A stretch of DNA of 64,000 nt. Source: Anaeroglomus sp964550565 (GTDB lineage Bacteria; Planctomycetota; Phycisphaerae; Sedimentisphaerales; Anaerohalosphaeraceae). This document shows, one piece after another, positions 1-8,144 of the stretch (positions within the stretch are counted from its first letter, which is position 1; each line of letters begins with the position of its first letter). Made by a program: the position numbers and the translations under genes. A model generated the notes under the pieces. The model was not told the DNA's origin. It was given only the letters and a program-made list of their open reading frames with translations, and did not search any database. The stretch is from the NCBI GenBank assembly GCA_964550565.1, contig CAZKAI010000004.1:1-64000 (forward strand), in the 5' to 3' direction.

Positions 1-102
1 ATTTTTCTTTCCTTCCTGTACGGTTTTTGTTAGGATTTTTGTATGGTTTTGCCGATAGACTATTGGGTCGATGGATGGACGATGTAGAAGAAAGGTAAAA
101 CC

Positions 103-597
103 ATGGAATGGAACCGTTTTAATCAACAGCCGCCTTTGTTCAAGCTGGGACCTGGCGGAGAATTCAGTTACGAGATTGTCGAGAATAAGGTAAAACCGGT
201 GTCGGAAACCGTATCGAATCCATTATTAAAAGTGCTCGAAATCATCGCTGATCTGGTTGGCGGGTCAATCCAGCCGGAACTGCTGATGGAAGAGGCTCTT
301 GCACATTCAAGCACTCCAGCACAACCTGTATCCGAGGTGGAGAACTGTACGCATGAAAACCAATCCCAATCCAGTCATCATCACGCCCAGACAGTTGGCA
401 GTCCTTCAGGAAATCGAAAGCTTTCAGGTCAGGCACTGTTATTCGCCGACGATGGACGAACTGGCAGACACGCTGGACGTAAGTCGGCCAACGGTATTCG
501 AGCATATCGTCGCACTGCGCGAAAAAAATCTGGTGGAGCAATCCAGCGGCAAGGCTCGCTCTTTAATCCTTACACAAAAGGCAAAAAAACTGCTTGA
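103..597 (+). CDS. Small uncharacterised protein overlapping lexA
   Basis: An ATG-started reading frame of 164 residues with a reasonable ribosome-binding site (AGAAAGG about 7 nt upstream). I recognise no family. The first ~83 residues look like an ordinary protein: hydrophobic and acidic, with a helical stretch around residues 40-66 (KVLEIIADLVGG). The remainder, from about residue 84, lies wholly over the start of lexA in another frame and reads as basic, low-complexity sequence, as expected of a shadow. It is therefore either a real small gene whose tail overlaps lexA by 245 nt, or a leader ORF whose translation passes through the lexA ribosome-binding site at 339-342. I cannot decide between these from sequence alone. 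Confidence 0.4.
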   Translation: MEWNRFNQQPPLFKLGPGGEFSYEIVENKVKPVSETVSNPLLKVLEIIADLVGGSIQPELLMEEALAHSSTPAQPVSEVENCTHENQSQSSHHHAQTVGSPSGNRKLSGQALLFADDGRTGRHAGRKSANGIRAYRRTARKKSGGAIQRQGSLFNPYTKGKKTA

Positions 598-1000
598 GCA
601 GATTGACTCGCAGACCGAACAGCAGCAGGCTGAGGTCTTGCCGATGCTGGGGTATGTCAGCGCCGGCTACGGCATCGAGGCCATTGAAAACCAGCAGGCA
701 TTCGGGATTTCGGAGGTTTTTGGCAATCACGGCAGCCTGTATGTTCTGCAGGTCCGGGGCAACAGCATGGTCAATGCAGGAATCCTGGATGGCGATTACA
801 TTATCTGCAAACACGCTCGGACCGCAGAAAACGGCCAATTAGTCGTCGCCCTGCTGGATGAACAAAACGCCACGGTCAAACGGTTCTTCAAAGATAAACG
901 TAATATCCGCCTGATGCCTGAAAATGATGCTTTCACTCCGATTTTATCGAAGGACTGTCAGGTTCAAGCAATTGTGGTGGGATTGGTACGACGATTTTAA
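353..1000 (+). CDS. lexA: LexA-type transcriptional repressor
   Basis: A 215-residue LexA homologue, of the usual length for this self-cleaving repressor of the SOS DNA-damage regulon. Residues 10-75 form the winged helix-turn-helix (SPTMDELADTLDVSRPTVFE). The C-terminal half is the S24 peptidase domain, with the Ala104-Gly105 self-cleavage site (VSAGYG), nucleophile Ser138 in GNSMV and general-base Lys176 in ATVKRF, so autoproteolysis should work. The ATG at 353 is preferred to upstream starts because GGAG lies 10 nt ahead and the product then begins just before the DNA-binding domain. I could not identify an SOS operator by eye; planctomycete LexA boxes are not well defined. The preceding ORF overlaps it. 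Confidence 0.9.
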   Translation: MKTNPNPVIITPRQLAVLQEIESFQVRHCYSPTMDELADTLDVSRPTVFEHIVALREKNLVEQSSGKARSLILTQKAKKLLEQIDSQTEQQQAEVLPMLGYVSAGYGIEAIENQQAFGISEVFGNHGSLYVLQVRGNSMVNAGILDGDYIICKHARTAENGQLVVALLDEQNATVKRFFKDKRNIRLMPENDAFTPILSKDCQVQAIVVGLVRRF

Positions 1001-1095
1001 TCCTGATTTCGCAGAATTGTAACAAGATTTCATCTCTATATAGCATAGCGGCCATATATTTCCCATTCCAGACAGACATAGGCTTCTATTTTAGT

Positions 1096-1124
1096 TTGCT
1101 TTATCATCTCTTATCGGTTATCAT
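1096..1124 (+). promoter_or_regulatory. Predicted sigma-70 promoter of ispG
   Basis: TTGCTT (1096-1101), a 17-nt spacer and TATCAT (1119-1124) match the housekeeping promoter consensus. A transcript from about 1131 would begin some 24 nt ahead of the ATG at 1155 and would exclude the in-frame ATG at 1128. Confidence 0.5.
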
Positions 1125-1154
1125 TATTTGTTTATAGCAATAAGGATAAAACGA

Positions 1155-2204
1155 ATGCGAAAACAGACACGTACAGCAACTGTCGGCTCAGTCCGGATTG
1201 GCGGGGCCAATCCGATTGTCCTTCAGTCGATGACCAAAACGGAAACGACTGATGTGGCCGGATGCTTGAAACAGATTCAAAAGCTGGTCAAAGCCGGCGC
1301 CGGCCTGGTGCGGATTGCCGTCCCTACGCGGGCGGATACGGAGGCTTTCGGCAAGATTGTTCAGAAATCCCCCATTCCACTGGTGGCAGATATTCATTTT
1401 TCGCCCGATCGCGCCATTGAGGCGATTGAGGCCGGGGCTGCCAAGATTCGGTTAAATCCGGGCAATGTCAAAAACAAAGACGATATCATGCGGATTATTG
1501 ATTGCGCCAAACAGCACCACATTGCAATTCGTGTCGGCGTCAACGAAGCCAGTATCCGAGATTTGAAGCACGATGTCGGCCGGGACCAGCGTGTCACACT
1601 GATGCTTGAAGAAATGACAGGCTATGTCCGGATGTTTGAGCAGAACGGATTCGAAAATCTTGTGCTCAGTGCCAAAAGCGCCGATACCGTTCGTACCATC
1701 GAAATCAACCGGGCTATCAGCGAGACATTCGACTATCCTGTGCACATCGGCCTGACTCACGCAGGATTGCTGGAAGACGCCCTGGTGCCGTCGTCAGTAG
1801 CGATTGGCACGTTGCTGGCTGAAGGAATCGGCGATACGGTCCGCGTCAGTATTGCAGGCGACCCGGTTCAGGAAATCGAAGCAGGCAAAATGATTCTCGC
1901 ATCGGTCGGACTCTATAAACAATCGCATCCGGAATTGATTGTCTGCCCCACCTGCGGGCGGTGCCAGATTGATGTAGTTGGGCTGGCCAAAAAAGTACGT
2001 AAACTTCTCCAGAAATCGAACAAACCGATTCGTGTTGCCGTGATGGGGTGCGTTGTGAATGGGCCGGGCGAGGCCGCCGATGCGGATTTGGCGATCTGTG
2101 CGGGAACAGGCAAGGGCTTTTTGTATAAAAACGGTCAGAAAATTGCCGCCGTCGATGAGGCCAATCTGCTTGATGCGATCTCGGAGCAACTGCTGACATT
2201 TTAA
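1155..2204 (+). CDS. ispG: 4-hydroxy-3-methylbut-2-enyl diphosphate synthase (IspG/GcpE)
   Basis: The penultimate enzyme of the non-mevalonate isoprenoid pathway. It reductively converts methylerythritol cyclodiphosphate to HMBPP using a [4Fe-4S] cluster. The protein has 349 residues, the compact bacterial form without the large insertion seen in plants. The N-terminal half is the TIM barrel (GANPIVLQSMTKTETTD). The C-terminal half carries the cluster-binding cysteines CPTCGRC and MGCVVNGPGE with the conserved glutamate. The start at 1155 has AAGGA 8 nt upstream and lies downstream of a predicted promoter; an in-frame ATG at 1128 lacks both. It is followed after 10 nt by the glycyl-radical activase gene, so they may be co-transcribed. 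Confidence 0.96.
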   Translation: MRKQTRTATVGSVRIGGANPIVLQSMTKTETTDVAGCLKQIQKLVKAGAGLVRIAVPTRADTEAFGKIVQKSPIPLVADIHFSPDRAIEAIEAGAAKIRLNPGNVKNKDDIMRIIDCAKQHHIAIRVGVNEASIRDLKHDVGRDQRVTLMLEEMTGYVRMFEQNGFENLVLSAKSADTVRTIEINRAISETFDYPVHIGLTHAGLLEDALVPSSVAIGTLLAEGIGDTVRVSIAGDPVQEIEAGKMILASVGLYKQSHPELIVCPTCGRCQIDVVGLAKKVRKLLQKSNKPIRVAVMGCVVNGPGEAADADLAICAGTGKGFLYKNGQKIAAVDEANLLDAISEQLLTF

Positions 2205-2214
2205 ACCCTCTGAT

Positions 2215-3129
2215 ATGGCAAACACAACAGGCATTATTTTCGATATCAAGCGGTATTCCATAAACGATGGACCAGGCATTCGCACGACCATTTTTTTCAA
2301 GGGCTGCCCGCTGCATTGCCTGTGGTGTCATAATCCGGAGGGAATTTCCTTCAAACCCCAGCTTATGCATCGGCCCAGCCGGTGTATTCAATGCGGCCGG
2401 TGTGTTCAGGTCTGCCCACATCAGGCCATCGAAATTCAAGACAAAAAAGTGATTATATCATGGGAAAAGTGTACCGGCTGCGGCAGGTGCGTCACCGAAT
2501 GCCCTTCCGGAGCCATGGAGCTTGTCGGTAAATCCGTAACCGCCGATGAGGTGATGAAGGAAATTATCAAGGACATCGTCTTTTTTGACCAGTCCGGCGG
2601 CGGCGTTACTTTCTGTGGAGGCGAACCTCTGGCCCAGCCGGAGTTTCTGTATGAATTGTTGTCTCGCTGCCGGGCGATGGACATCCACACGACGGTGGAT
2701 ACGTCTTGTTATGCCCCGCGCAGCGTTCTTGAGCAGATATTGGACAAAGTGAGTCTGTTTTTGTGCGACATAAAACATCCGGATTCTGCCAAACATTACG
2801 AATTTACCGGCGTAGAAAATGCAACTATTCTGGACAATATCCGTTTTCTCGCTGAGAAAAGGAAGCCGGTTATTGTCCGAATTCCTGTGATTCCCGGCTT
2901 TAACGACCAGCCCGAGACGATAAAAACCATCGGAAAGCTGGTCGCTGATATGAAAAATATACACCAAATCGACCTTTTGCCGTATAATACGGGTGGTCAG
3001 TCGAAATCGCAGCGAATGGGAAAACAGTATAGAATGTCAGGTATTCAGGAGCCATCAGGTCTTAATATAAAAGAGCTGGCGGACATCCTGATTACGATGG
3101 GATATAAAGTACATGCAGGCGGGTTATAG
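2215..3129 (+). CDS. Glycyl-radical enzyme activating protein (radical SAM)
   Basis: A radical S-adenosylmethionine enzyme of 304 residues that installs the glycyl radical on its partner enzyme. The SAM-cluster motif is Cys31-x3-Cys35-x2-Cys38 (CPLHCLWC). Two ferredoxin-like [4Fe-4S] sites follow (Cys57/60/63/67 and Cys86/89/92/96), the extra domain typical of activases for non-pyruvate glycyl-radical dehydratases and lyases and absent from classical PflA. A GGE motif (FCGGEP) contacts SAM. It starts 10 nt after ispG and lies 53 nt upstream of a glycyl-radical enzyme gene, its evident substrate. This is an oxygen-sensitive cytoplasmic system and implies an anaerobic lifestyle. Confidence 0.93.
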   Translation: MANTTGIIFDIKRYSINDGPGIRTTIFFKGCPLHCLWCHNPEGISFKPQLMHRPSRCIQCGRCVQVCPHQAIEIQDKKVIISWEKCTGCGRCVTECPSGAMELVGKSVTADEVMKEIIKDIVFFDQSGGGVTFCGGEPLAQPEFLYELLSRCRAMDIHTTVDTSCYAPRSVLEQILDKVSLFLCDIKHPDSAKHYEFTGVENATILDNIRFLAEKRKPVIVRIPVIPGFNDQPETIKTIGKLVADMKNIHQIDLLPYNTGGQSKSQRMGKQYRMSGIQEPSGLNIKELADILITMGYKVHAGGL

Positions 3130-3182
3130 ACCCGGCAAACAGGATGTGCCGTGCAGAACGGTTTTTGCGGGATTGAGACATT

Positions 3183-5543
3183 ATGAATGAACGTGTAAAA
3201 CGGCTTCGTGAGCAAAGCGTCAATACCAGACCTTATATTTCTTCCGAACGCGCGGAACTGATGACCGCGTTTTACAAAAGCGATACTCCCATGCAGGTGT
3301 CCACGCCTGTGGCGCGTGGGCTTGCCTTCAAATATCTGATGGAGCATAAGGCTGTTTCCATTCAGGACGGCGAACTGATTGTCGGGGAACGCGGCCCCGC
3401 TCCCAAAGCAACGCCAACCTACCCGGAATTATGCTGCCATACCCTGGACGACTTTGAGATTATGAGCAAGCGGGATCGGACGCGGTTTGATGTGGATGAC
3501 CATGTCCGCAAGGTTTATGCCGAGACGATTATCCCGTTCTGGAAAGGCAAGACCATGCGGGACAAGGTCTTTGCCGCCATGAACGACAAATGGATGGCTG
3601 CATTTGAGGCGGGCATCTTTACGGAATTTATGGAGCAGCGGGCACCCGGCCACGCTATTCATGACAATAAGATTTACACGAAGGGCCTGCTGGATTTTCA
3701 GGATGACATTCGCCAGGAACTTCGTAACCTTAATTTTATGACTGATCCTGAAGCGTATGACAAGCAGCAGCAGCTTCTGGGATTCAGCCACGCAATCGAT
3801 GGGGTGATTGCATTAGCAAGACGGTATTCGGAAAAAGCCGCGGAACTGGCCTCTCATGAAAAAGACCCCGCCCGCAAACAGGAACTTTTGCAGATTTCAG
3901 CGATCTGCAAGCATGTACCGGCGTATGCGCCTCGCACATTTCATGAGGCGCTTCAGATGTACTGGTTTATTCATGTCGGCGTGATTTCCGAACTGAATGT
4001 CTGGGATTCGTATAATCCGGGCCGGCTGGATCAGCATCTGTATCCGTTTTACAAAAAAGAGTTAGAAGCCGGCACTTTAACCGAAGAAACGGCCAGGGAG
4101 TTGCTGGAGTGCTTCTGGGTCAAATTCAACAATCAGCCCGCTCCGCCCAAAGTCGGCATCACCGAGGCACAGAGCGGAACCTACACCGATTTTGCCCTAA
4201 TCAATATCGGCGGCGTCAATCCGGCCGATGGCTCCGATGCGGTCAATGATGTATCCTTCCTGATGCTGGATGTGGTCGAAGAAATGAAACTGGTACAGCC
4301 CAGTGCCTGCATTCAGATCAGCGCCAAGAACCCGGACCGTTTTCTCCGCAGGGCCTGCAAGGTTATTAAATGCGGCTTCGGGCAGCCGTCGGTGTTTAAT
4401 ACCGATGTCATTATTCGGGAGATGCTGCATGACGGCAAGACCATGTTCGATGCCCGTACCGGCGGACCGAGCGGCTGCGTGGAAACCAGTGCTTTCGGTA
4501 AGGAAAGCTGTACATTGACCGGCTATATCAACTGGCCGAAGATTCTGGAATTAGCGCTGAATGGCGGCGTGGATCCTCTGACTGGAAAACAGATTGGTGT
4601 CAAGACACCGGATGCGACAACGTTTAATTCAATTGACGATGTCATCGATGCTTATAAGGCCCAATTGAAATATTTCGTGGATTTGAAGGTGGAAGGCAAT
4701 AACGTCATCGAGCGTCTTTATGCCAATTATCTGCCCGCGATGATGCTGTCAATTCTGACCGATGACTGCATCAAAAAAGCCCGTAATTATCACAATGGCG
4801 GCCCGCGATATAATACGACCTACATCCAGGGCGTTGGTATCGGCACCTTGACGGATGCCCTGGCGGCAATTCAATACAACATCTTTGACAAGAAGACCCT
4901 GTCGATGGCGCAATTGCTGTCGAGCATGAAGGCTAATTTCAGGGATAATCCCGCTCTTCAGCAGCAATTAAAACAAAGCCCGCGGTACGGTAATGATGAC
5001 GATTACGCCGACCGTCTGGCGACAGAGGCTTTCAATATCTATTTTGACACCGTCAACGGCCGGCCCAACACCAAGGGCGGCAAGTACCGGGTGAATCTGC
5101 TGCCGACGACGGTGCATGTCTATTTCGGCCAGATGACCGGGGCTTTGCCCAATGGCCGCAGCGCCGGAGAACCGCTGTCGGATGGGATTTCCCCCACCCA
5201 TGGAGCGGATGTGCACGGCCCGACGGCGGTCATCAAATCCGCCGCTAAAATCGACCACGCCCGTACCGGTGGTACGCTGCTGAATATGAAATTTACCCCC
5301 CAACTGCTCGAAGGCGAAGGGATCGAAAAGCTGCTGCACCTGATTCGCAGCTATTTCCGGCTGGACGGACACCATATTCAGTTTAACGTCGTCACGGCCC
5401 AGACCCTGCGGGATGCCCAGAAAAACCCCGACCAATATCGCAATTTGATTGTGCGTGTGGCCGGCTACAGCGATTATTTCAACGATTTAGGCCCCGACCT
5501 GCAAAATGAGATTATCGCTCGAACCGAACAGCAAAGCCTGTAA
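3183..5543 (+). CDS. Glycyl-radical enzyme, HypD-like (trans-4-hydroxyproline dehydratase type)
   Basis: A pyruvate formate-lyase superfamily enzyme of 786 residues. The active-site cysteine and acid are Cys432 and Glu434 in GCVET. The glycyl-radical loop is near the C terminus with Gly761 in RVAGYSDYF. Length, the placing of these residues and long stretches of remembered family sequence (for example APPKVGIT and MDGHHIQFNV-like blocks) fit trans-4-hydroxy-L-proline dehydratase HypD (about 789 residues, Cys434/Gly765 in Clostridioides) better than glycerol, choline or isethionate lyases. HypD makes pyrroline-5-carboxylate, normally reduced to proline; no pyrroline-carboxylate reductase gene is in the window. 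The superfamily is certain, the substrate is inference. It is paired with the activase upstream. Confidence 0.88.
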   Translation: MNERVKRLREQSVNTRPYISSERAELMTAFYKSDTPMQVSTPVARGLAFKYLMEHKAVSIQDGELIVGERGPAPKATPTYPELCCHTLDDFEIMSKRDRTRFDVDDHVRKVYAETIIPFWKGKTMRDKVFAAMNDKWMAAFEAGIFTEFMEQRAPGHAIHDNKIYTKGLLDFQDDIRQELRNLNFMTDPEAYDKQQQLLGFSHAIDGVIALARRYSEKAAELASHEKDPARKQELLQISAICKHVPAYAPRTFHEALQMYWFIHVGVISELNVWDSYNPGRLDQHLYPFYKKELEAGTLTEETARELLECFWVKFNNQPAPPKVGITEAQSGTYTDFALINIGGVNPADGSDAVNDVSFLMLDVVEEMKLVQPSACIQISAKNPDRFLRRACKVIKCGFGQPSVFNTDVIIREMLHDGKTMFDARTGGPSGCVETSAFGKESCTLTGYINWPKILELALNGGVDPLTGKQIGVKTPDATTFNSIDDVIDAYKAQLKYFVDLKVEGNNVIERLYANYLPAMMLSILTDDCIKKARNYHNGGPRYNTTYIQGVGIGTLTDALAAIQYNIFDKKTLSMAQLLSSMKANFRDNPALQQQLKQSPRYGNDDDYADRLATEAFNIYFDTVNGRPNTKGGKYRVNLLPTTVHVYFGQMTGALPNGRSAGEPLSDGISPTHGADVHGPTAVIKSAAKIDHARTGGTLLNMKFTPQLLEGEGIEKLLHLIRSYFRLDGHHIQFNVVTAQTLRDAQKNPDQYRNLIVRVAGYSDYFNDLGPDLQNEIIARTEQQSL

Positions 5544-5620
5544 TTGGCCGGCCCAACCATCGATAAGCTACAAAGAGCATTGTCGATATAGAAAAAACAG
5601 AAAAAGAAGCTGATTTTTGC

Positions 5621-5648
5621 TTGCAAAAATGTCGGCTCCTGTTACACT
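5621..5648 (+). promoter_or_regulatory. Predicted promoter of tRNA-Arg
   Basis: TTGCAA, a 16-nt spacer and TACACT lie about 68 nt ahead of the tRNA. The -35 element overlaps an 8-bp inverted repeat (5613-5630, ATTTTTGC-TT-GCAAAAAT) that could be a regulatory site, or chance in AT-rich sequence. Confidence 0.45.
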
Positions 5649-5715
5649 ATCGGCCATAATTTCATACGTTTCCTGTCGGCATGAACGGCACGAAGAACGC
5701 CATTTCTACATATAA

Positions 5716-5789
5716 GAGCCTGTAGCTCAATTGGATAGAGCATTGGTCTACGGAACCAAAGGTTAGGGGTTCAAGTCCCTTCAGGCTCG
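5716..5789 (+). tRNA. tRNA-Arg (anticodon ACG)
   Basis: It folds as a full cloverleaf. The acceptor stem is GAGCCTG/CAGGCTC, the D arm GCTC/GAGC, and the anticodon arm TTGGT/ACCAA around the loop CTACGGA, giving anticodon ACG (read as ICG, all CGU/CGC/CGA codons). The T loop is TTCAAGT. The discriminator is G5789; CCA is not encoded. A T-rich stretch follows directly and may end transcription. Confidence 0.95.
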
Positions 5790-5847
5790 TTTTTCTTATT
5801 TTCATGACAAAACAGGACAAACAGGACTTGATTTAGGGATTATCTAT

Positions 5848-6840
5848 ATGGCCAGTTTTTTGGAGCAGATTTTCAGCAGAGCGGCAAGCAGTATCAAAAC
5901 CATCGCCCTGCCGGAAGGCTGTGATGCACGTACCATCGAAGCAGCATCCGTCATCCTCAAAAAGAAATTTGCGAATATCATTGTTCTGGGCAGTCAGGCC
6001 AAAGTGCTGCCGCTATTGGATCAATATAAAGTGGATGCCAGGGCGGTCAACCTGATCGACCCGGCCACTGACCCCCGACGTCAGGAGTTTGCCCAGTACC
6101 TGTATGAATTGCGTAAGTCCAAAGGCCTGACTATGGAACAGGCAGAGAAACTGGCTTTGGATGAAGTCTATTTCGCCACAGTCATGGTCAAAAAAGGACT
6201 GGCCGACGGACTGGTCTCCGGGGCCTGTCATTCCACCGCCGACACGCTTCGCCCGGCGTTACAGATTATCAAACCCGCTGAGGGGATGAAAACCGTTTCC
6301 AGTATGTTCTTTATGTGCTGGCCGGACAAAATTCTGCTGTATGCCGACTGCGGACTGATTGAAGACCCGACCGAAGACCAGATTGTCGATATTGCCGTAT
6401 CCACCGCCAAAACCGGCCTGCAATTCGGCCTCCAGCCTCGAGTTGCCATCCTGAGTTATTCGTCCAAGGGTTCGGCTTCCGGCCCCAATGCCAAAAAAAT
6501 GGCCAATGCGTCCGCCAAGGCCAAAGACGTCTTTCAAAAGGAATTCTGCGACAAAGTCATTGTCGATGGCGAATTGCAGTTTGATGCGGCATACGTCCCT
6601 TCCGTGGCCGCACAAAAAGCACCCAACAGCCCGCTCAAGGGCAATGCCAACACGTTTGTCTTTCCTGATCTGGGTGCCGGCAACCTGTGCTATAAATCCA
6701 CACAGCGTCTGGCCGGAGCCGAGGCATACGGGCCTATCGTGCAGGGGCTTGCCAGACCGGTCAATGACCTGTCTCGCGGCTGCACTTCGGATGATATCGT
6801 TGCCACAGTGGCGATCACGGCTATTCAGGCTATGGGATAA
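5848..6840 (+). CDS. pta: Phosphate acetyltransferase
   Basis: A protein of 330 residues that interconverts acetyl-CoA and acetyl phosphate, the short class I form without the N-terminal DRTGG region. Family blocks visible include the start (IKTIALPEGCDARTIEA), ADGLVSGACHSTADTLRPAL, the core around SYSSKGSASG and the C-terminal GPIVQGLARPVNDLSRG loop. It lies just downstream of tRNA-Arg and the glycyl-radical genes, on the same strand. With an acetate kinase (not in this window) it would yield ATP by substrate-level phosphorylation during fermentation. Whether it serves the glycyl-radical pathway next to it is unproven. Confidence 0.95.
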   Translation: MASFLEQIFSRAASSIKTIALPEGCDARTIEAASVILKKKFANIIVLGSQAKVLPLLDQYKVDARAVNLIDPATDPRRQEFAQYLYELRKSKGLTMEQAEKLALDEVYFATVMVKKGLADGLVSGACHSTADTLRPALQIIKPAEGMKTVSSMFFMCWPDKILLYADCGLIEDPTEDQIVDIAVSTAKTGLQFGLQPRVAILSYSSKGSASGPNAKKMANASAKAKDVFQKEFCDKVIVDGELQFDAAYVPSVAAQKAPNSPLKGNANTFVFPDLGAGNLCYKSTQRLAGAEAYGPIVQGLARPVNDLSRGCTSDDIVATVAITAIQAMG

Positions 6841-6858
6841 TCCTGCAGGACAGGGCTC

Positions 6859-7233
6859 ATGACAGTCGGCCCGGACAATGCGTTTGTCATCCAGCAGCAT
6901 ACAACCCCCCAAGGTGTTCATTGGGATTTGATGCTGCAAATGGGGGATGTGCTCTGGACATGGCGAATGACCGTTTCTCCTGAACAGATTGATGTAATAA
7001 ACCTGCCCATTGAACGTATATTCGATCATCCGCTGCGATTTTTGTGGTATGAGGGGCCCGTACAGAACAAGACAGGACAGGTGAAAATCGCGGACAAAGG
7101 AGACTTACGGTTAATTTCAGAGGATGCCGATACACTGTGCGTTTATTTGCAGGGAAAAATACTGCAGGGCAAATTCACCCTCACACGCCAGTCAGAAAAT
7201 CTCTGGATGCTGGTCCGGCAGGGTTCAGTTTAA
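6859..7233 (+). CDS. Stand-alone LigD-type 3'-phosphoesterase domain protein
   Basis: A protein of 124 residues matching the N-terminal phosphoesterase domain of DNA ligase D. The metal-site pattern is present: His14 in QQH, then His21 and Asp23 in HWDLML. In LigD this domain trims 3' phosphates and ribonucleotides at breaks during non-homologous end joining. Here it is a free-standing protein, with no ligase, polymerase or Ku partner in the window. It starts 18 nt after pta. Its TAA stop shares four bases (TTAA) with the stop of the convergent transporter gene. Family membership is fairly secure; the role in repair is inferred. Confidence 0.78.
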   Translation: MTVGPDNAFVIQQHTTPQGVHWDLMLQMGDVLWTWRMTVSPEQIDVINLPIERIFDHPLRFLWYEGPVQNKTGQVKIADKGDLRLISEDADTLCVYLQGKILQGKFTLTRQSENLWMLVRQGSV

Positions 7234-8144
7234 CGCCGCAGTTCCGGTAAATCCGGCTCGACATGGACCATCACATTCACCGGCCGGGTAAGCTGCTCCA
7301 TCAATGCTGCTTCGAGAGATTCTGCGATTTCATGGGCTTGGGTGATATTCAATAACGGGTCCACCAGGATATGCACATCCAGAAACACTTCCCGTCCCAC
7401 ACTGCGTGTCCGAAGCTGATGCCACTGGCGAATGCCCTTATGAGCGTTAATCACAGTTTGGATCTGCTGAAGCGTTGTAGCATCCACCGCCCCTTCGGCG
7501 AATTCGCTGATGCAATCGCCGACAATTTTAATCCCCACCATCACAATCATCAATCCCACGGCAATCGCACCAAGCTGGTCGCCATGAGGATAGCCGAATT
7601 TCATTGCAATCGCACCAATCACCACAGCCACTGAGCTGAAGGCATCACTGCGATGATGCCATGCATTGGCATAGGTCGCCGAGCTGTGCGTACGTTTGGC
7701 GACAATTCGTGTAATTTGATAGAGATACTCCTTCAGTGCAACAGACAGCAAAGCAATCCAAATCACCATGGAACTGATTTGGATTTTTTCACTGCCTGTA
7801 TTGTGCATTTCGGCAATGCCTTTGGCTCCTTCATAGATGAGCCACGCTCCAACAAAAATCAGAGCGGCTGCAACAAAGGCTCCTGCAAAGGTTTCCAGAC
7901 GGCCATGGCCAAACGGATGCTTATCATCCGGCTTTTTGGATCCAAAATACACACCCACCAGAAGTGCAATATCCGTGGCAAAATCCGATAGGGAATGCAC
8001 ACCGTCGGCAATCAGAGAAAGCGACCCAACCAGGAATCCAGTAATCAGCTTGAACAGCATCAGTGTGATGTTGATGCACATTCCTGTAATCGTAACCCGC
8101 CGGATTTGTGCGTTGGCTGCTTCCACAGCCAGTACTTTTGTCAT
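7230..8144 (-). CDS. Cation diffusion facilitator (CDF) metal transporter
   Basis: A six-helix inner-membrane divalent metal/proton antiporter of 304 residues, with a cytoplasmic C-terminal domain (from about residue 210) of the ferredoxin-like CDF type. Conserved transmembrane metal-site motifs are visible: ADGVHSLSDFATD in helix 2 and HHRSDAFSS in helix 5, with HPFGHGR in the loop after helix 2. The substrate is probably Zn, Fe or Mn; I cannot choose. The ATG at 8144 overlaps the stop codon of the mutase gene (ATGA), so translation is coupled and the two are in one operon downstream of topVI-B. Confidence 0.92.
   Translation of the reverse strand: MTKVLAVEAANAQIRRVTITGMCINITLMLFKLITGFLVGSLSLIADGVHSLSDFATDIALLVGVYFGSKKPDDKHPFGHGRLETFAGAFVAAALIFVGAWLIYEGAKGIAEMHNTGSEKIQISSMVIWIALLSVALKEYLYQITRIVAKRTHSSATYANAWHHRSDAFSSVAVVIGAIAMKFGYPHGDQLGAIAVGLMIVMVGIKIVGDCISEFAEGAVDATTLQQIQTVINAHKGIRQWHQLRTRSVGREVFLDVHILVDPLLNITQAHEIAESLEAALMEQLTRPVNVMVHVEPDLPELRR

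Noticed and set aside
1..102. SOS box or strong promoter ahead of the lexA region
   Set aside because: No inverted GAAC/GTTC pair or good -35/-10 spacing was found by eye.
5613..5630. ATTTTTGC-TT-GCAAAAAT palindrome as terminator of the glycyl-radical operon
   Set aside because: The stem is AT-rich with almost no loop and no T-run. It overlaps a tRNA promoter -35 and is more likely incidental or a weak operator.
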